DNA of 64,000 bases, taken from JAVVHH01 sp965199585 (GTDB taxonomy: Bacteria > Pseudomonadota > Alphaproteobacteria > Acetobacterales > Acetobacteraceae). The stretch's first letter is position 1; each line of letters starts with the position of its first letter. Below are positions 1-8,404 of this stretch, piece after piece. Position numbers and translations under genes: made by a program. Below the pieces are notes generated by a model that did no database searches, had not been told where the DNA came from, and was given only the letters and a program-made list of their open reading frames with translations. The DNA lies in assembly GCA_965199585.1 (NCBI GenBank), contig CBDASI010000002.1, forward strand, positions 992,001 to 1,056,000. Reading direction: 5' to 3'.

Positions 1-427
1 TGTGCTGGAAGGCAGCGTTATCGGCCGCTGCATGCAGCGGCACACCCATCAGGAATTCATCCGCTTCCTGAACGCCATCGAGAACCAGGTTCCAGCCAAC
101 AAGCAGGTTCACGTCGTGCTCGACAACTATGCCACCCACAAGCACCCCAAGGTCGTCGAATGGCTTGGTCGGCACGAGCGCATCACTTTCCACTTCACGC
201 CGACCTCCTCGTCATGGATCAACGCCGTCGAAGGTTTCTTCGCCAAGCTGACCAACCGCAGGCTCAAACGCGGCGTGTTCCACTCCATCGTTGCCCTGCA
301 GACTGCCATCAACCGCTTCGTCAAAGAAGCCAACCAGAACCCAAAGCCCTTCCGCTGGACCAAGGACCCGGACAAAATCATTGCAGCCGTCCGCCGAGGG
401 CACCAAGCGTTAGATTCGCACCACTAG
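1..427 (+). mobile_element. Right-hand part of an IS630-family insertion sequence
   Basis: Only the 3' end of the element lies in the window. It carries the C-terminal part of a DDE transposase and seems to end at or just beyond the stop codon, where the sequence CACCACTAG occurs. IS630 elements target TA/CTAG, so the CTAG at 424-427 is a reasonable right boundary. The left end is outside the window, so completeness and target duplication cannot be judged. Just downstream, a broken acyltransferase frame begins at once, which suggests insertion into that gene. Confidence 0.7.
2..427 (+). CDS. IS630-family transposase, C-terminal part
   Basis: The 141 visible residues match the C-terminal half of IS630/Tc1-mariner-like DDE transposases. 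The second catalytic aspartate lies in VVLDNYATHK (about residues 38-47), with the HFTPTSSSWIN block and the catalytic glutamate in NAVEGFFAKL (about 74-83) downstream. The ending LDSHH is close to the usual end of these proteins. The first visible codon is a GTG at the window edge, but the frame is simply entering from upstream, so this is partial by position rather than a short gene. Whether the full element is active cannot be seen. Confidence 0.85.
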   Translation: MLEGSVIGRCMQRHTHQEFIRFLNAIENQVPANKQVHVVLDNYATHKHPKVVEWLGRHERITFHFTPTSSSWINAVEGFFAKLTNRRLKRGVFHSIVALQTAINRFVKEANQNPKPFRWTKDPDKIIAAVRRGHQALDSHH

Positions 428-1195
428 CTTCGGCGCTGCTGCTGATTCCGTCATTCGCCTTGCCAGAAATGTTCCCGCTCAACCCGGCCGAGTGGTCGTT
501 GCTGTTCGAGATCATCGCCAACGCGCTTCACGCTTTCTGCGCACGGTGGCTAACCACGAGCCGGCTCGTGGTTGTCGTCGGCACTCTTAGCCATCGTCGG
601 GCTTGGCCTTGACGCTGGATACGGCCACCTCTCGGGCGGTAATTCGACCGACACATTCGTGCTCAGATTGTGGCGGGTCTTGTATGGATATTTTGCCGGC
701 GTCTTAATCTATCGGTTGTGGCACGCCGTGAAGCTCCCCGAACTCAAGATCCCACTCTGGCTGCTTGTGGCACTCATGATAGGGGAATTTGCCGTTCCGG
801 GTCACTTCTTGGATGGGTTCAGAGACGCGGCTTTCATGATTTTCTTCGGCTCGCTCATCGTTGGCGCAGCACTGACACCTCAGCACAGACCTATCTCTAG
901 CCCGTTTTCGACCTTTCTAGGAGAAATGTCTTACCCGCTCTATCTTATTCACTGGCCAGTTCTTTTTATAGCGATATCCCTACTTCCGGAGGATCCATCG
1001 ACGCTTCTTTCAATTGTCTTTATCGTCTTTACTCTTGGCATCGCGCTTGCACTGGCCTGGGTATCCTTGACCTGGATCGACAGGCCCACGAGGCGGCTTC
1101 TGTTGAGCTTGCCTTACCTGCCGGGCAGCTTGATCGGTCTACTCACCGACAACAGCATGGTGAAAGTCTCTTTCAACGGCGTTGACCACCACTAG
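428..1195 (+). pseudogene. Acyltransferase-3 (OafA-like) gene, 5'-truncated and frameshifted
   Basis: Two frames together give the C-terminal half of an acyltransferase-3 membrane protein, the family that O-acetylates surface sugars. Up to about 570, the frame that passes through position 430 reads FPLNPAEWSLLFEIIANALH, a hallmark segment of the family. It then runs into an unrelated tail and stops at 612. The family sequence resumes one frame over from about 572, with several hydrophobic helices, the LGEMSYPLYLIHWPV segment (about 925-965) and a C-terminal DRPTRR. The N-terminal half, with the catalytic histidine region, is missing at the IS630 boundary. Loss by insertion plus a later indel is the simplest reading. 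A sequencing error at 560-600 could explain the shift but not the truncation. Confidence 0.7.
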
Positions 1196-1226
1196 CGGGC
1201 GAACTGTTCCTTCGTGCCTTAGCGGT

Positions 1227-2393
1227 TTACTGGGTTTTGGAAACTAGCTTTAGATCGGTAGGCTGATTATGGCCTCGCCTCGCGGTCATAACGATGTCTT
1301 GCATCTTGGTCTGAAAAGCCTGTGCGGAGAAGCGCATGGCGTTTCTTCGGCAATCATCCGGTAAGATTGCGGGTGACAAAGCCTCGAATCGGTCCAAAGC
1401 GTCTAGCAGCGAGGCGGGCGTTTGCTCGTCAAACAGTACTCCGGTCGGTGCTCCTTGCGTCGGCAATACAACGATGTCGCGTGACCCGCCTCGGCCAAAT
1501 GCGATCAATGGCGACCCGCAAGCCTGCGCCTCAACCATCGAGATGCCGAAATCCTCTTCGGCCGCGTAGACGAAAGCGCGCGACGTCTGCATGAGCCGGA
1601 TGAGTTCGTCTTGTGCCACAGTTGGCCGAAAGACGATGTTGCTGCTACGCTCGGCAGCCGCAATTACCCGTTCGCGCTCTGATCCATCGCCGACGACCAG
1701 CAATTTCCGTCCCGGACTTTTTGCGAATGCCTGTACGATCAGATCGACCCGTTTGTAAGGCACGAAACGGGAGGCGACGAGATAGGTATCCGTGCGCGGC
1801 TGCGTTCCTGGCGTGAAACGGTCTATGTCAACCGGCGGCGCCACGACCACCGAATCGCGTCGGTATACCTTGCGGATGCGGGCGGCGATGTAAGTCGAGT
1901 TGGCGACAAAGACATCGACTCCGGTCGAGGACCGGACGTCCCAGTTGCGCAACCGATGCAGCAGCCAACGGACGTATAAGCCACGCAAACCTCGATCGAG
2001 TCCGCTTTGCCTAAGATATTGCCCTTGCAGATCCCAGGCATAACGCATTGGCGAATGAATATAGCTGACATGGGTCTGGTCGGGCCCGGTGATCACGCCC
2101 TTGGCGACGGCGTGATTGCTTGAGAGCACCACGTCGTAACCGGCCAAGTCGAATTGCTCGATGGCGATCGGCATTAGGCCAAGGTACGTGCGAAATGCCC
2201 GCCGCGCGAACGGCAAACGCTGGATGAACGAGGTATTGACATGGCGCCCGGCAAGAAATCCGCGTTGACCATCGGGAACAAAATCGACGATGGCAAACAG
2301 GTCCGCTTGCGGGAAGAGTTGAAGAAGGCATTCGAGGACGCGTTCGGATCCGGCATATTGCTCGAGCCACTCATGGACGATCGCGATTTTCAT
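1227..2393 (-). CDS. Glycosyltransferase family 4, WbaZ-like
   Basis: A GT-B glycosyltransferase of about 388 residues, probably transferring a sugar from a nucleotide-sugar onto a growing surface polysaccharide in the cytoplasm. The N-terminal domain opens with MKIAIVHEWLEQYAGSERV. The donor domain has VASRFVPYKRVDLIVQAF, a VVGDG strand, and the E-x7-E motif in EEDFGISMVEAQACG that contacts the donor sugar. I take the ATG at 2393; the frame is open 12 codons further up, but that extension does not look like the family. It lies downstream of the HlyD gene on the same strand, 180 bases away. The protein resembles mannosyltransferases of the WbaZ type, but the sugar specificity cannot be read from sequence. 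Confidence 0.85.
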   Translation of the reverse strand: MKIAIVHEWLEQYAGSERVLECLLQLFPQADLFAIVDFVPDGQRGFLAGRHVNTSFIQRLPFARRAFRTYLGLMPIAIEQFDLAGYDVVLSSNHAVAKGVITGPDQTHVSYIHSPMRYAWDLQGQYLRQSGLDRGLRGLYVRWLLHRLRNWDVRSSTGVDVFVANSTYIAARIRKVYRRDSVVVAPPVDIDRFTPGTQPRTDTYLVASRFVPYKRVDLIVQAFAKSPGRKLLVVGDGSERERVIAAAERSSNIVFRPTVAQDELIRLMQTSRAFVYAAEEDFGISMVEAQACGSPLIAFGRGGSRDIVVLPTQGAPTGVLFDEQTPASLLDALDRFEALSPAILPDDCRRNAMRFSAQAFQTKMQDIVMTARRGHNQPTDLKLVSKTQ

Positions 2394-2573
2394 GCAGCCT
2401 CGGCGGGTCAGGTTGACAGTCCACGTCACCGCCGGAGCGCTAACAATGCAGCGCGTATGTCATAGCACGCTGCTGGAGGGGAAGGGTTTGTGCCGAGCGT
2501 TCAGGACATCGCTCACTCGCGGTGGGAAGAGGACCGGGCTCTCGCCCGTGTCCAATCTCCACCACGGCAGTGG
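2394..2573. other. Intergenic spacer, nothing recognised
   Basis: These 180 bases separate the glycosyltransferase from the HlyD adaptor gene, both on the minus strand. I see no stable hairpin followed by a T-tract and no convincing promoter. Whether the two genes share a transcript is open. Confidence 0.4.
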
Positions 2574-3965
2574 CTACGGCTCGCGCATACCATCCATGAA
2601 CGCGGGCAGCACCCGTGACAGCAGATAGGTCAGCACGGTCCGCTTACCCGCGTTGACGTCGGCGATGACAGGCATGCCGGGCATCATGTGAAAGCCCTCC
2701 GGCGTGTCATGCAGATGCGACGTCTGCAGCGACAAGCGCGCCCGGTAGTAGCTCGTGCCCTGACCCGCGGCCTGCGTCGGCTGCGAGCCGCGCTTCGGCT
2801 GCGAGGACTCGTTCTCCGACGCCGTCGAGAAGCTGTCCGGGCTGATCACCCGCACCGTCGCGTCGATCGTGCCGTAGTTGGTGTAGGGCAGCGTCTCCAG
2901 CTTCACCGTCACCGCGTTGCCGGGATGAATGTAGCCTGCCTCGGAGCCGGGGACGTTCACCTCCGCCTCGAGCGACGCATCGATGGGCACCAGCGTGATC
3001 AGCTGCTCGCCGGACTGCATCACAGACCCCGGCGAGACCTTGGCGACGTTCAGCACCGTGGAATCCTGGTCCGCCCGCAGTTCGACCATCTGCTTGCGCA
3101 GGTCGGCTTTCTTGAGGTTCTCCTCCGCGTCGCTCAGCTTGCGGCTCTGCTCGGTCAGGTCCTTGCCGATCTCCGACTGCCAGCTCTGGTTGTAGCCGTC
3201 GCGCTCGGCCTGCAGCGCCTGCAAGTCGCGCTGCGCCTGCGCGGCCTGTCCGGCGGCACCATCGAGGCCACGCTTGATCTCGAGCCGGGAGTCGGTCGCC
3301 TGCAGCGAGTTCAGCTGGCTGCCGACCTGCAGACGCTCGAGTTCACGGCGCTTGTCCTCGACCAACGTCGCCACTTTCAGTCGCTCGGAATAGGCATACA
3401 CGTCGGACAGGGCCCGCTGCACCTGGGTCTGCAGGCTGCTGATCTTCTGCGCGTAATTCTCGTTCTTGAACGTGCGCTCGCTCTTGCGCTGGATGAACAT
3501 CGCGCCTTGCAGCAGCGCCATCGGGTCACCGTTCGACGGGCTGTACTGGGTCCCGCTGGCTTCGGCGTTGAGGCGGTCGACCTCGGCCTGTAGGCTGGCG
3601 ACCTGCGTACGTAGCGCGCCGGAATCGGCCGTGGCGAAGGTCGGGTCCAACCGGGCCAGCACCTGACCCTTCTTCACCACGTCACCCTCATGGACGTCGA
3701 TCGTGCGGACGATTGCCACTTCGAGCGGCTGCACGACGGTGGTCGACTCCCTGGCCACGATCCGTCCCTGGGCAGAGACGACCTTGTCGATCGGGATCAG
3801 CGCCGAGGCCGCGATGCAGGCCACGGCGAGCGTCGACACCATCCAGGTCACGCCGCGAGCAGCATAGAGTACCGGCACATGCACGAGCGCGCCGCTCGGC
3901 GAGTGGAATTCCAGCAGCGACGGAAGTTCGGTCTCGTCGTGGCGGCCGCCGACCGTCAGGCTCAT
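2574..3965 (-). CDS. HlyD-family type I secretion periplasmic adaptor
   Basis: This 463-residue membrane fusion protein should bridge the inner-membrane ABC transporter and an outer-membrane TolC-type channel. It has a short cytoplasmic N-terminus, one membrane helix at about residues 38-60, and a lipoyl/biotinyl-like half motif (VVSAQGRIV ... VDVHEGDVVKKGQVLARLDPT). A long alpha-helical coiled coil follows at about residues 110-300. A second half motif and a beta-barrel region then lead to the C-terminal HMMPGMPVIADVNAGKRTVLTYLLSRV, typical of T1SS adaptors. It lies 30 bases downstream of the ABC transporter gene on the same strand, so the two form an operon. No TolC homologue is in the window. 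Confidence 0.9.
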   Translation of the reverse strand: MSLTVGGRHDETELPSLLEFHSPSGALVHVPVLYAARGVTWMVSTLAVACIAASALIPIDKVVSAQGRIVARESTTVVQPLEVAIVRTIDVHEGDVVKKGQVLARLDPTFATADSGALRTQVASLQAEVDRLNAEASGTQYSPSNGDPMALLQGAMFIQRKSERTFKNENYAQKISSLQTQVQRALSDVYAYSERLKVATLVEDKRRELERLQVGSQLNSLQATDSRLEIKRGLDGAAGQAAQAQRDLQALQAERDGYNQSWQSEIGKDLTEQSRKLSDAEENLKKADLRKQMVELRADQDSTVLNVAKVSPGSVMQSGEQLITLVPIDASLEAEVNVPGSEAGYIHPGNAVTVKLETLPYTNYGTIDATVRVISPDSFSTASENESSQPKRGSQPTQAAGQGTSYYRARLSLQTSHLHDTPEGFHMMPGMPVIADVNAGKRTVLTYLLSRVLPAFMDGMREP

Positions 3966-3995
3966 GGCTGTTCTCCTCTGCTGCGCGGCGTGGAA

Positions 3996-6236
3996 TTAAT
4001 CGTTGCCATGGTTGGATACCGGCACCACCGACGGCTGCTTGAATGCGGGCGAATCAAGGTGACGGTTCTGCTGCGCCCACAGCAAGCGATAGACCGAGCA
4101 GCGCTCGAGCAAGGTGCGGTGCGGCGCGATGTCCAGCACCTGGCCCTTGTCCATGACCAGGATCTGGTGGCAGTCGATCAGCGACGAGAGGCGGTGCGAC
4201 ACGATGACCATCGTCCGCCCTTTGCCGAGCCGAACCAGGTTGGCGTTGACCAGGGCTTCGCTCTCCGGGTCGAGTGCGCTGGTCGCCTCGTCGAGGATCA
4301 TCAGCTTGGGGTCGGCGATCACGGCGCGCGCGATCGCCAGGCGCTGACGCTGGCCGCCCGAGAGGTTGGACGAACCTTCCTCGATCCAGGTCTCGTAGCC
4401 CGACGGCAGCCGCTCGATGAACTCCTCGGCGCCGGCCAGACGAGCCGCGCGCACGACGTCGTCCAACGTCAGCCCGGGGCGCCCGGCGGTAATGTTGTCG
4501 CGCACGGTGCCGCGGAACAGGAAGTTGTCCTGCAACACGACGCCGAAGCTGCGGCGCAGGTGGACCAGGTTGATCTCCCTGAGCTCGACACCGTCGAGCT
4601 TCAGGAAGCCTGAGTATTCGCGGTTGATGCCCTGAAGCAACCGGGTCAGCGTGCTCTTGCCGGAGCCGCTGCGGCCGACCACGCCGAGCATCGTTCCGGC
4701 CGGGATTTCGAAGCTCACCTTGTCGAGCGCCGGCGTCTTGGCCCCCGGGTATGTGAAGGTGAGGTCCTCAAATTTGACCGCGCCGGCAAGCTTCGGGCGC
4801 ATGCCACCTTGCATCGCGGAGGTCTCGTTGGCGTTGTTCAGCACCAGCGCGACCTGGCCGATCGACGCCCGCACCTCCTCGAAATCCTCGATCAGCCGCG
4901 CCAGTCCGACGAGCGGCTGCGTGACCCGGCCGCCCAGCATCATGAACGCCACCAGCCCGCCCACGGCGACCCCGGTCTGGTCGCTGAGCGCGAAGTAGGC
5001 GCCGAGCATGATGACGCCGCGCTGGATGAAGCTCTCGATCGGGTTGATCAGCGTCTGCGGCCAGTTGGCCAGCCGTCCGGCCTGCAGCTTCAGGTTGCCC
5101 GCTTCGGCCGTCCGCTCGTCCCACTCCGCCTTGCGCTGCGGTTCCAGCGCCAGCGACTTGACGGTCCGGATGCCGTGCACGGTCTCGACCATCACCGAGC
5201 CCTTGCGGCTTTCGGCGTCGGTCAGCTTCCCGATGATGCGGCGCAGCGCCGGCAAGAACAGCAGGATGATGCCCGCGATCGCCAGCGCGCAGATCAGCAC
5301 GATCCAGGCCAGCGTCGATTCCATCCAGAACAGGAAGGGCAGCAGGATCACCAGCGTGAACATGTCCAGGAAGGTGCCCATCAGCTTCCCGGTCAGGAAC
5401 TCGCGGATCTTCCAGACTTGCGCGACGCGGTAGTTGATCTGACCGGCCGGGTTCCGCTCGAAATAGTCCAGCGGCAGGCTAAGCAGCCGGTTGAACACGT
5501 GCAGGTTGAGCCGGGCGTCGACCCGGGTGGACACCACCTGCACCAGCTCGCGGCGGGCGAAGCCCAACAGGGTCTCGTAAACCGTGATGATGGCCAGGAT
5601 AACGGACAGAAGCACCAGCGTCGACATGCTGTGGTGAACCACCACGCGGTCGATCACCGACATCACCAGCAGCGGCGGCACAATGGTCAACGTGCTGACG
5701 ATGATCGAGGCAACGCAGATGTCGCGCAGCGAGCGCTTCTCGTGCAGCACCAGGCCCATCAGCCAGGTGAGCGTGAACGGGCGGTCGGCCTCGGCCGCGC
5801 CGCGGGCGCGGCGGATGAGGACCACTTCGCCGGTCCACGCATTGGCCAGACGGAACTCGTCGATCGCGACGGCATGTTCGTCGCCTGACTGACGCGGATC
5901 ACGGATCCAGACGATCTGGCGCGCCGGGTCGGCGCCCACCATCAGCCCGGCAGTGCCGTCCTTGAACAGCAGGATCGCCGGCGAGGCCGGTCGCGCGCTG
6001 CCGACCAACTTGGGAAGCGCTTTCCACCGCACCCGGTCGGTCCTCGCATAGAGTCCCTGCCCGCGGGCCCACTCGGCAAGCGCAGCGGCCGACGGGACCG
6101 CCTCGCCGGCTCTCGGCTGGTAGTCGGTCAGGTCCAGGTCGGTTCCGTGATGGCGCGCCGCGGCGATCACCGACATGAGACGGAGGCACTCTACCTTGGC
6201 CGCCGGCTTGCCGGACGCCGCGCTTCGATCACTCAT
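3996..6236 (-). CDS. Type I secretion ABC transporter with degenerate C39-like domain
   Basis: A 746-residue fused permease/ATPase exporter of the HlyB/PrtD type. Residues about 10-145 form a C39 peptidase-like domain. A cysteine is present at about residue 16, but the position expected to hold the catalytic histidine reads AGLM (about 96-99), so it probably acts as a substrate-docking domain rather than a protease. Membrane helices span about 160-440. The ATPase has Walker A GRSGSGKST (521-529), Q-loop Q569, signature LSGGQ (625-629), Walker B LMILDE (645-650) and an SHR H-loop near 682. That architecture suits RTX substrates with an uncleaved C-terminal signal, and one such protein is encoded at 8604-9770. 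The adaptor gene follows directly. Confidence 0.9.
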   Translation of the reverse strand: MSDRSAASGKPAAKVECLRLMSVIAAARHHGTDLDLTDYQPRAGEAVPSAAALAEWARGQGLYARTDRVRWKALPKLVGSARPASPAILLFKDGTAGLMVGADPARQIVWIRDPRQSGDEHAVAIDEFRLANAWTGEVVLIRRARGAAEADRPFTLTWLMGLVLHEKRSLRDICVASIIVSTLTIVPPLLVMSVIDRVVVHHSMSTLVLLSVILAIITVYETLLGFARRELVQVVSTRVDARLNLHVFNRLLSLPLDYFERNPAGQINYRVAQVWKIREFLTGKLMGTFLDMFTLVILLPFLFWMESTLAWIVLICALAIAGIILLFLPALRRIIGKLTDAESRKGSVMVETVHGIRTVKSLALEPQRKAEWDERTAEAGNLKLQAGRLANWPQTLINPIESFIQRGVIMLGAYFALSDQTGVAVGGLVAFMMLGGRVTQPLVGLARLIEDFEEVRASIGQVALVLNNANETSAMQGGMRPKLAGAVKFEDLTFTYPGAKTPALDKVSFEIPAGTMLGVVGRSGSGKSTLTRLLQGINREYSGFLKLDGVELREINLVHLRRSFGVVLQDNFLFRGTVRDNITAGRPGLTLDDVVRAARLAGAEEFIERLPSGYETWIEEGSSNLSGGQRQRLAIARAVIADPKLMILDEATSALDPESEALVNANLVRLGKGRTMVIVSHRLSSLIDCHQILVMDKGQVLDIAPHRTLLERCSVYRLLWAQQNRHLDSPAFKQPSVVPVSNHGND

Positions 6237-6449
6237 GAATGCACCGGCGCCGTTGAGGGATGGTCAATGACAAACTCCCTGATGTCTGGATCGGGTCAGG
6301 CTCATGTAGTCCCGCCGTGTCCGTCCCTGAATTCGACGACGAGCGGTTAACACAGCTTGTCGGGCGACGACACAGTTTTGTAAGCAGGTGATCGGTTTAA
6401 CGGCATTGTTTGTTCATCTTCCGCGTGTCTTCGGTTAACTACCGGGGCA
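6237..6449. promoter_or_regulatory. Divergent promoter region with repeated CGGTTAAC motifs
   Basis: This 213-base spacer separates the minus-strand secretion operon from the plus-strand glycosyltransferase, so it should hold promoters for both. The octamer CGGTTAAC occurs at 6344-6351 and 6432-6439, and a variant with one extra T at 6393-6401, all in the same orientation and 40-50 bases apart. ACACAG also occurs twice nearby (about 6350 and 6371). These look like candidate regulator sites. No convincing sigma-70 pair is obvious. Confidence 0.35.
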
Positions 6450-7691
6450 ATGCGCTTTCTCTTTGTCCATCAAAATTTTCCCGGCCAATACCTGCACATT
6501 GCGCGCCGACTTGCCGCCGATCCGAGGCACGACGTCACGTTCCTGTGCCATCCCAGCTCGAATCACATCTCGGCCATCCGGAAAGTGGAATACAAACCGA
6601 TCGTCGGATCCACGCCGAGCATCTTCAAGGAAGCCGCCGAGTTCGAGACGGCGACGATACGCGCTCGCTCGATCGCCAACGTGGCGACCACCCTGGCCGA
6701 TGTCGGCTATGCGCCGGACATCATCTTCGGTCATAACGGCTGGGGCGAGATCCTCCATCTCAAAGAGGTCTGGCCACGAGTGCCGCTGGTTCCGTATTTC
6801 GAATTCTACTACCACGACCGCGGTCTCGACATCGATTTCGACCCCGAATTTCCGGTTTCCGAGAAAGTCCGCTCGACGATTCGGCTTCGCAACGCCGTCA
6901 ATCTGCTCGGCCTGCAGGTCGCCGATCTCGGCCAGACGCCGACCAAGTTCCAGCACGGGCTATACCCGGCCTGGGCGCGGGAGAAGATCCGCATCGTGCC
7001 TGAAGGCGTCGATCTCGACCTGTGCCAGCCGGACCCGACGGCTTCCTTTACACTCCCGACGACCCGGCGCACCTGGCGCAAACGAGCCAAGCCGAATGCG
7101 AAGACGCACCGCAGGCTGGTCACTTTCGTCGCCCGCAACCTGGAGCCCTATCGCGGCTTCCACATCCTCATGCGGGCCTTGCCGCAATTGTTGCGGGATC
7201 AGGCCGACATCGACGTCGTCATCGTCGGCGGTGACGACGTGTCCTACGGCGCGGCGCCGAGCGATGGCGGCACCTGGCGAAAGCGCTTGCACGACGAAGT
7301 CGGCGACGCGTTGCCGCCCGATCGCGTGTTCTTCCCAGGCCAGCTTTCGTATGCCGACTACGTCAAGTTGCTCAAGACCTCGGCAGTCCACGTCTATCTG
7401 AGCTACCCGTTCGTGGCGTCCTGGTCGTTGCGCGAGGCCATCGCATGCGGCTGCACCCTCGTCGCCAGCGACACGCTCCCGGTGCGGGAATTCGTCAAGC
7501 ATCGCCGCAACGGATTGCTGGTTCCCTTCCACGATCCGGCGCAACTCGCCCGCGGCATCTCGACCCTCCTGGCCGACCCCGCGCTCAGCGAGCGCCTGAG
7601 TGACGAGGCGCGTCGCTCCGCGCTCCGCGGCCTCGGCCTGGACCGCCAGTTCGCCCATTTCGACCGCCTTCTCGCAGATATCCTGCCTTGA
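6450..7691 (+). CDS. Glycosyltransferase family 4
   Basis: A 413-residue GT-B glycosyltransferase. The N-terminal acceptor domain opens with MRFLFVHQNFPGQYLHIARR, and NGWGEILHL sits near residue 100. The donor domain begins near residue 225 (TFVARNLEPYRGFHILMRAL), with VVIVGGDDVSYG, a PGQLSYADYVKLLKTSAVHVYLSY segment and a C-terminal EAIACG followed by the NGLLVPFHDP turn typical of GT4 enzymes. It is transcribed away from the secretion operon and is followed by the PEP-CTERM gene. The role is probably exopolysaccharide or surface-glycan synthesis; donor and acceptor are unknown. Confidence 0.85.
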   Translation: MRFLFVHQNFPGQYLHIARRLAADPRHDVTFLCHPSSNHISAIRKVEYKPIVGSTPSIFKEAAEFETATIRARSIANVATTLADVGYAPDIIFGHNGWGEILHLKEVWPRVPLVPYFEFYYHDRGLDIDFDPEFPVSEKVRSTIRLRNAVNLLGLQVADLGQTPTKFQHGLYPAWAREKIRIVPEGVDLDLCQPDPTASFTLPTTRRTWRKRAKPNAKTHRRLVTFVARNLEPYRGFHILMRALPQLLRDQADIDVVIVGGDDVSYGAAPSDGGTWRKRLHDEVGDALPPDRVFFPGQLSYADYVKLLKTSAVHVYLSYPFVASWSLREAIACGCTLVASDTLPVREFVKHRRNGLLVPFHDPAQLARGISTLLADPALSERLSDEARRSALRGLGLDRQFAHFDRLLADILP

Positions 7692-7704
7692 TCGGGCCCG
7701 GGGG

Positions 7705-7725
7705 TGTGTAGGTACACTTTACACA
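7705..7725. promoter_or_regulatory. Short palindrome upstream of the PEP-CTERM gene
   Basis: TGTGTA at 7705-7710 is mirrored by TACACA at 7720-7725, and inside it GTGTA/TACAC flank a GG dinucleotide (7706-7717). It sits 100 bases before the PEP-CTERM start codon and 14 bases after the glycosyltransferase stop. It could be an operator half-site pair. There is no T-tract, so a terminator is unlikely. Confidence 0.3.
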
Positions 7726-7824
7726 TGCGCGCGAAAGTAGTCGCACGATTTCGTAAAAATCATACGATTTCAACGAGTGGCATTCGATTTGCCTAGCGTA
7801 TCGATACTCAAAATCGAGGCGTTC

Positions 7825-8355
7825 ATGCGTTCTGCAGCAATTAAAACAATAGCGGCATCCGCCGGACTGGCCTTGTCGCTTGGAACCGCGAATGCGGCGC
7901 TCGTCACGTCGACCTATGCCGTCACGGGCAGCAATTTCTCGTCCACCTTGGCATCGCCGTTCCCGTCGATCACCGAAAGCTTCACCATCACCTTCGACAC
8001 CAGCAATCTCGTCTCGGAACAAACGGCCGGGATCACGCTGAACCCCTCGACGATCACGCCAACAGCAACGCTCGCGTATACCTACAACCCATTTGCCAAC
8101 TCGCTGGTCGTGGGCGGAAGGGCTGCCGTTGCGACCGCAGATCCGACGACGACCGACTTTGCCTTGATCATCAGCAACGCTTCGGACGCGGCGAACTATT
8201 CCATCGCCTCTCTCAGCTACACGTATGGCAACGGCGCGACATACACGGCCAACACCGTGATGAAAGCCTCGGTAGCGGAGCCGGCCTCGCTCGCACTAGT
8301 CGCGACCGCGGCCGGCACGCTCGCCTTCTTCCGTCGTCGCCGCGCGAGAAGCTGA
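7825..8355 (+). CDS. PEP-CTERM sorting-domain protein
   Basis: A 176-residue exported protein. The ATG at 7825 gives a clean Sec signal peptide, MRSAAIKTIAASAGLALSLG, ending in a TANA-AL cleavage site; an upstream in-frame ATG at 7777 would hide it. The middle is Ser/Thr-rich with beta-strand character and no recognised domain. The C-terminus is a PEP-CTERM signal: VAEPASLAL, a hydrophobic stretch, then FFRRRRARS. Proteins with this tail are sorted by exosortase and are usually linked to exopolysaccharide. That fits the flanking glycosyltransferases, although no exosortase gene lies in the window. The motif has VAEP rather than VPEP. Confidence 0.85.
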   Translation: MRSAAIKTIAASAGLALSLGTANAALVTSTYAVTGSNFSSTLASPFPSITESFTITFDTSNLVSEQTAGITLNPSTITPTATLAYTYNPFANSLVVGGRAAVATADPTTTDFALIISNASDAANYSIASLSYTYGNGATYTANTVMKASVAEPASLALVATAAGTLAFFRRRRARS

Positions 8356-8362
8356 TTTTTTA

Positions 8363-8404
8363 GGCGGTCAAACAATGCAAATTCTCATTGTTGACTGCCT
8401 TTTA
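8363..8404 (+). terminator. Rho-independent terminator after the PEP-CTERM gene
   Basis: A long near-perfect inverted repeat begins eight bases past the stop codon. The left arm at 8363-8377 and right arm at 8386-8399 (CATTGTTGACTGCC) pair with one bulge and one G-U. The right arm runs into TTTT at 8400-8403. It separates the PEP-CTERM gene from the RTX gene. Confidence 0.75.

Noticed and set aside
1186..1195. A second CACCACTAG-like sequence at the end of the acyltransferase remnant, like the IS630 right end at 424-427
   Set aside because: The similarity is about eight bases (ACCACTAG) with no inverted-repeat extension, so it does not support a second IS boundary.
2688..3593. Long plus-strand open frames opposite the HlyD gene, smc and the secretion ATPase
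   Set aside because: They are antisense to genes with strong family motifs and consist of Arg/Leu/Gln-rich sequence without recognisable domains.
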